Below the pieces are notes generated by a model, which was not told where the DNA came from, searched no databases, and worked only from the letters and a program-made list of their open reading frames with translations. The position numbers and the translations under genes are program-made. Source: Hymenoscyphus infarciens (taxonomy: Eukaryota; Ascomycota; Leotiomycetes; Helotiales; Helotiaceae). Taken from it: a DNA stretch of 64,000 nt. This document shows, piece by piece, positions 58,809 through 64,000 of this stretch (positions within the stretch are counted from its first letter, which is position 1; every line of letters begins with the position of its first letter). The DNA lies in contig LLCB01000036.1 in NCBI GenBank assembly GCA_001414345.1, forward strand, positions 62,001 through 126,000, read 5' to 3'.

Positions 58809-59834
58809 ATGTCACGAGCCCTAGAAAAGGATTCTCAAATCAGCCTGCAAAAAGAAGACGCCCAAAAAGTCTACGCATCCCTCGTCCAAGAACTCGGCAA
58901 ACCCCGAACCGAGCTTCTCGAAATCGAATTCCTAGGCAAAAGTCACCCACTACCTCGCGGGCAGAACTTCCTATTAGAAGAATGCAGTATCGCGATTCCA
59001 AAAAGTAAATTAGTGCAAGCTTTCACAATAGCACGTCGAATACTGTTTAAATACAATCAAAGATGTCTGGAGAGGGGTGATTACACGGAGGAAGAGAAGG
59101 AAGAACTCCGAAATGCGACGGCTATTATTTTATTGATGGATCCAGAACATCTCACAGCAGCAAACACACGGAAGCGAATCATCACCTCAAATTTGCAGAA
59201 TTCAAGGGGGGCGATCAAAACCCTTATAAACTCCGAACTCCAATTCCTAGACTCTCTCTTGACAGCAAGATTACACCGACACACCAAATCACCAACCCTC
59301 TGGTCTCATCGTCGCTACATCCTCTCACTCTCACTCTCCCATTTATCCCCCCCATTCAATCACGACATCCACCAAGACCTCCAGACCATAATATTAGTCT
59401 CAGCAGAAAGACACCCCAAAAACTACTACGCCTGGTCCCACGCCCGCTGGCTCATCTCAACCTTCCCAGCCGACGAGAAACCCCTCATACCACTGATCCA
59501 AGATTGGGCGCTCCGTCATCCCAGCGATACGTCTGGATTTTCATTCCTATACTTCCTCCTCTCGCCTCCTCATGCGACGGTAGTAGAAAGGAGGGAGGTC
59601 TACCGTCAGGTATTACATCTAGCGATTTCGTTCCGATGGACATATGAGTCTGTGTGGGTGTTTTTGCGGACTCTCGCGGCTTACGACGATAAAGTGCATG
59701 GTGCGGGGGAGGACTTTGAGAATGAAGTCGGGAGACTTTTGAAGGCGTGCCCTGAGGATTGGAAGGCACAAGCAACGCTGAGGGGGGCGGTGGGATGGTA
59801 TACGGAACATGCACATGCACGGGAAATCCGGTGA
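58809..59834 (+). CDS. protein prenyltransferase alpha-subunit-repeat protein (PTAR1-like)
   Basis: An intronless gene of 341 residues with the helical-hairpin PPTA repeats found in alpha subunits of farnesyl- and geranylgeranyltransferases. Repeat cores are visible as TRKRII (first, degenerate), SPTLWSHRRYIL and HPKNYYAWSHARWLI, with SFRWTYESVWVFLRTLAA near the C-terminus. The conserved W-x-x-R spacing is kept in two repeats. Length and the small number of clear repeats fit the PTAR1-like group rather than the main FTase/GGTase-I alpha subunit or Bet4. PTAR1 pairs with the Rab-GGTase beta subunit in animals; whether the fungal protein does is inference. ATG 58809 is the first in frame after an upstream non-ATG opening. 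Confidence 0.88.
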   Translation: MSRALEKDSQISLQKEDAQKVYASLVQELGKPRTELLEIEFLGKSHPLPRGQNFLLEECSIAIPKSKLVQAFTIARRILFKYNQRCLERGDYTEEEKEELRNATAIILLMDPEHLTAANTRKRIITSNLQNSRGAIKTLINSELQFLDSLLTARLHRHTKSPTLWSHRRYILSLSLSHLSPPFNHDIHQDLQTIILVSAERHPKNYYAWSHARWLISTFPADEKPLIPLIQDWALRHPSDTSGFSFLYFLLSPPHATVVERREVYRQVLHLAISFRWTYESVWVFLRTLAAYDDKVHGAGEDFENEVGRLLKACPEDWKAQATLRGAVGWYTEHAHAREIR

Positions 59835-62800
59835 TCGCTTGGTCATGTTCTCACCCACTTGCAAGCAACTGAAATCTGTAGCAATTATCCTGAGCCATGT
59901 CAGAACGAAGTGCGACGCGTCTAACATCAGATATACAACAACCCCCAAAAATCCGGGGAATTCCACCATACACCACACCTTCTAGAAACCATCGAAACCC
60001 AATCAAATCAATGATACCCCAGACCCACGAAGAACATCATTTTGGATGAATTTCTAGTCGTCCAAACCGTGGTGGTTATTGGTAGTTGTCAAATCAAGGC
60101 AGCGAGGGCGTCGAAAGCACCAGGTTATAATTGTTGCAACGAAGAAAAATCCTGATATGCCGAACTTATATACTCCAGGCTACCAACAAAATCATTGGAG
60201 CTCAAGAGTTGGAGATGATATTGTTGGCATGTATTGATACACCCCCCGTCTCTCATTGAGCTTGACAAGCAAAAGTCGAGACTTGTCCTGGGTGTACCAA
60301 GTATTTATATACTAGTACATACCGATGTAAAGCCGTCTCTGACACTCGAATTCATGGTTTTGCAATAATGGGGAATTTTAGCTTTGGCTTTGGACTGTGC
60401 TAAGCCAAGGTCTCGCTGTTGAAAAGGGCTTTGACAAGTTTAGTAGTAGTCAAGAGTACGGACTGTATGTATCACGGGTGACACTCGAGTTGATCTATTT
60501 TAATACGGACCTACAGTACGCTTCTGCGGCTTCTTTCATGTTGTGATGGTGGTACGATTTTCGAACATGGGCTTGTTGGCACCTAGATGGATGTTAGGCA
60601 CGGTAAGTTATGTTGTGTTTTTGTAGCAGTACATGTTCTTCGTACTAGGTTCCTTACATATATGTATAATTCAGCCACCTCGAAGTCGCTGCAGAGCTGC
60701 AGAAGGGATTGCGTATGCGTCGGAACTGGCTGTAGACGAATCAAAGACGACGAGACACGACACACGACACGACTTTTCGATATCTATCTTTCTCATCGAA
60801 TCAGAATGTTCGCACCAAAATTTTCATCAAGTGGTGATTGGTATGCTAGAGATGCAATTCGTCGTACTCGAGTACACCCACCATGCATGGCGTGGGTTGG
60901 CTCGTCCTTCCGGCGCCCCGACAGGCGTGGATCAGCCTGTGGCGTTTGGTTTGGCTGAAGACGTTTTCAACAGACGCAGATGTGGAGAGACGGGGCTGGA
61001 CCTGAGGAGGTTTGGTGTGTATGGATGGTATTTTAGATTTTTTGTCGATGGGACATTTGTTGTACTTACACGACGTTCTTTCTAGGGAATCCCAGTGGTT
61101 GTTTTTGGAGCTGGTGTTTGTGACCTTGGTGTGACCTCTCCTCTTTCTGCACGGCACGGCTCCACCAAGATTGCGACTCGACCTGATGTGGCAAGTCGGG
61201 GGGTCGTGAGTTGGGTGTTGGTTTTATACGAGGATGGGTATGAGTTTCATAATTGGTTCATAAAAATATACTTTGACGTAGGGGTGGCTGATCATCAACG
61301 GTGCCGCAACGGTTGGAAGAAGTAGAAAGGCCATCCATCGCGTTTGAGGTTTGGGCACAGGATGTTGTGTTGAGGGATGTGAAGGAGGGGGGGAGAAGGA
61401 GGAGGAGGAGGATTTGTATGAAACAATAGAAGACGGGAATAAAGATGGAAATGTTGTCATGGTCTTCATCTTCTTCCGTCGGCTTCTCGGTTAGCCTGCG
61501 TTGGATTTATGGTCACGGTCGACTCTCGAGATAGGAAAGACCGATCGCAGTGCTTCATTTGGTGTTCATTTCGGGGGTACCCGCTATTAATGTTAAATTC
61601 TTCGCGGATCGACTGTGAAGATTGGGAAAGTGCAGCTGTTGCAGCGAATTCGGCATCATCGATTCATCAGGGAGAATATCAATTCCAATTCAACATGTAA
61701 TTGCGGGAGAGAACTGGGACTTGGCATGAAGAAAGGAGGGAGAGAGATGTTGTGATGTGATGTGATGCGTTTGCGGGGCAGGCATGCTTTGCGTGTACGA
61801 GTGGGCACTCCACTACTTTAGACGGAACTGACCACGCTGCTGAGTGCTGGTGTTGTCCACCTTTCTCTCTCTCTAGAAAAGTAAGTGGCAGGGCAACAAT
61901 TCCTACCAGTGGCAATGGAAGAGGAAGAGGTCCAACCCTCTCCCTAGCTACACCTGGTGCACCACCACCAGCGACACTAGCAGAGTCTCAGATTCAATGC
62001 TTTCTTAGAGGTGTCAACAAGCCGGGCTTGTTGGAAGCAGGGCAGGCTCGCATCTCTGCTAATCTACCAAAAAACCTTGTTTAGGTCTAGCCCCCACTAG
62101 TCCCCCTCACCCACCAATCACGGCATCGCAAATCAACCGCCACTCCCCGTGCCCCCCTGTCTCCCCAACCTTGCAAAGCTGCCAAGGTGGTATTAGCGTA
62201 TTAGCGTATTAGCGTCTTAGTGTAATAGTTGCCGGGGTGGGTCCTCGTCTCCCTTCCGCCCCAATCCTCGCGCATCCCTTAAAGCTCCTCCTGTCCTGTT
62301 CTCTGCTTGCGACTCCGAAAAATTCTGGTCGTCGTACGCAAAGCCACTCGTCCTTGAAAGCATCGTCAAGTTCGTCAACAAGTCAAGAGTGTGTTCCCTT
62401 CTCTAATTCAACCACTGTCGTTAAGGTTCCCCCCCGATTTCTATTCACGAAGCCAAGAGAAGATCAAGTAAAGAAGGACGTGACGCGCAACACCAAGACC
62501 TTCTTCGTGTTTTCCCGCCCCTTTCTCTACCCTTTTTTTATCAACCCAACCCTTTTCCAATCCAATACCCAAAGGTTAGTCCCACCGTTCCTTCCTCTTA
62601 CTCCCCTCATCAATTGCATCAATTGCATCAAATCGCCCTTTCCTCGAATCATCATCAGCATCAATTCCTTCCCCATTCGATCTTGGCTGCCAGGGAAGTT
62701 GGGAAAGGCCGTTGGCGAAACATCAACAAGGACCCATAAAAGCGTCGCTCGTCTCGTCTCATCTCCTCGTCCCATTCCGGCTTCTCCAAACAGCACAACT

Positions 62801-62986
62801 TCTTCGAGATTCTTTGCATCATCCATCCTTCCATCGCACACAACCATCAGTCCTTTGCAAACTATCTCCATCGCCTCCGTCTGCATCTTCGACTGGCATC
62901 GAAAATCGACTCCATCTAATCAGAATTGGACTTTGGCTGACTCCCAACAAAAAGCTCTTGTACAGCATAATAATCCTCCCTTCACC
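59835..62986. other. long intergenic region (3.15 kb)
   Basis: No recognisable gene on either strand. The right 750 bases are pyrimidine-rich (CCTT, TTCC, CATC) and probably form the promoter and long leader of the Ecm33-like gene. A frame open from 62237 runs in phase into that gene's ATG but lacks any protein-like pattern. Small repeats: GTATTAGC x3 at 62190-62213 and TCAATTGCA-type at 62606-62630. Confidence 0.5.
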
Positions 62987-64000
62987 ATGTTCGCCCAAAA
63001 ACTCGTCTCCGTCTTGGCTATTGCCGGATTAGCAGCTGGTAAGTCATCATCCTCTCTGAACTCCGCTGGCACATCGATCTGCCTCGATTGGCGATGGAAA
63101 GGTGTTCCAATTGATGCCGCGTCACCCTCCACATCATCAGATTGCTAACGTCTTCCTGTCTCCAGCACAATCCTCAACCGTTTGCACCGCACCTACAGTT
63201 ACCATTAACTCGCAAGCCGACGCCTCAGCCCTCGCAAGCTGTACAACCGTGTCTGGCGCCATCGTTATCGGACCAAATGCCGGTGGTATCATCAGCGTCG
63301 ATGGACCTCAGAGAGTGCTTGGAGGCTTCTCATCTGAGAACGCCGGTGCCTTGACAAGCTTGGGTAGCACCACAATTACCTCGATCGGAGGAGAGTTCAC
63401 ACTTACCAACTTGACTCTTTTGTCGACCCTCAACATGGCGGCGTTGAAGTCGGTGGGAAGCATCAAATGGAGCGCGCTCCCAGCCATCTCCGCCCTCTCC
63501 TTCACAGCTGTTGTCACCACAGCCAAGTCGGTCCTCATCACCAACACTTTCTTGAGCTCCCTCGATGGTATCAACTTGCAAACCGTCGGCACTCTCGACA
63601 TCAACAACAACAACCGATTGAAGAAATTCGACACGCAAGTTGCCAACGTCACCCAGTTGCTCCAAATTGATTCCAACGGCCAAGCCCTCGAGGTCAGCTT
63701 CCCCAACTTGATCTGGGCTGCCAACGCTACTTTCAGAAATGCTTCTTCCGTCAGCATCCCCTCTTTGGCTGTGGTCAACGGTTCCCTCGGATTCTACGGA
63801 AACAACTTCGAGAGCATCGCTGCACCAAACTTGACCACTGTCGGATCCAAGTCTGATGGAGGAGCTGGAGGTGGAATTGCATTTGTTGGCAACGCTGATC
63901 TTTCCAACATCTCCTTCCCTCTTCTCTCCACCGTCGCAGGTGCCAACCAAGTTGCCAACAACTCTGCTTTGTCTTCATTGGAATTCCCGGCTCTCTCCAC
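62987..64000 (+). CDS. Ecm33/Sps2-like GPI-anchored cell-wall protein, 3' end outside window
   Basis: A secreted cell-surface glycoprotein needed for wall integrity in yeasts and filamentous fungi. Exon 1 (62987-63038) encodes a signal peptide, MFAQKLVSVLAIAGLAAG. An intron of 127 bases follows, then an exon from 63166 to the window edge (AQSSTVCTAPTVTINSQAD...). About 295 residues are readable. The body has repeated beta-helix units typical of the receptor-L-like family: LTSLGSTTITSIGGEFTLTN, VGTLDINNNNRLKKF and IDSNGQALEVSFPNL. Many N-glycosylation sites are present (NLT, NAT, NAS, NGS, NIS). The C-terminal Ser-rich region and GPI signal would lie beyond base 64000. ATG 62987 was chosen over the in-frame upstream opening because the signal peptide starts exactly there. 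Confidence 0.93.

Overview
This is a window from the genome of a filamentous ascomycete (Pezizomycotina). The evidence is short introns of about 47-130 bases with GTAAGT/GTATGT donors, CTAAC-type branch points and YAG acceptors. Gene families also fit: fungal Zn2Cys6 regulator, RTA1, Grx3/4, neutral trehalase, Ecm33, Get1, alpha/beta-hydrolase-NB-ARC-TPR protein. AT-rich blocks carry the signature of repeat-induced point mutation (RIP: CpA to TpA on both strands). A member of the Leotiomycetes is plausible, but the sequence alone does not prove it.

Left arm (1-10.3 kb): a 14-spanner-type MFS transporter, a small membrane protein, a CYP52-like P450, a LovC-like trans enoyl reductase, a Zn2Cys6 regulator and an RTA1-like membrane protein. 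This looks like the tailoring, transport and regulatory side of a secondary-metabolite cluster whose core synthase, if any, lies left of base 1. Then come housekeeping genes: an Abp1/drebrin-like actin-binding protein (10.9-13.6 kb), a cysteine-rich CYSTM-type protein (15.6-16.1 kb) and a Grx3/4 monothiol glutaredoxin (18.0-19.0 kb).

Middle (20-38 kb): a fungal NLR-like protein (alpha/beta-hydrolase, NB-ARC, TPR) carrying an in-frame stop and a frameshift; a small double-psi beta-barrel-like protein with an unclear N-terminus; an F-box-type pseudogene; then a large AT-rich RIP block. The block holds a Ty3/Gypsy-type LTR retrotransposon (27797-33587, minus strand, 191-bp LTRs, 5-bp target duplication ATTTA). 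It sits inside a ~435-bp TIR element (27667-33897) flanked by TTA. Right of it are a short-chain dehydrogenase pseudogene, a second 444-bp TIR element, a segmental duplication and several small repeat structures.

Right arm (38.7-64 kb): isocitrate lyase, neutral trehalase, a family-2 glycosyltransferase, another TIR element of the same family, an unassigned membrane protein, Get1, a prenyltransferase-alpha-repeat protein, and the 5' part of an Ecm33-like GPI-protein gene cut by the window end.

Exon boundaries were worked out by hand from splice signals and reading-frame continuity. They are predictions, not transcript-supported. No clear tRNA, rRNA or CRISPR array was seen.
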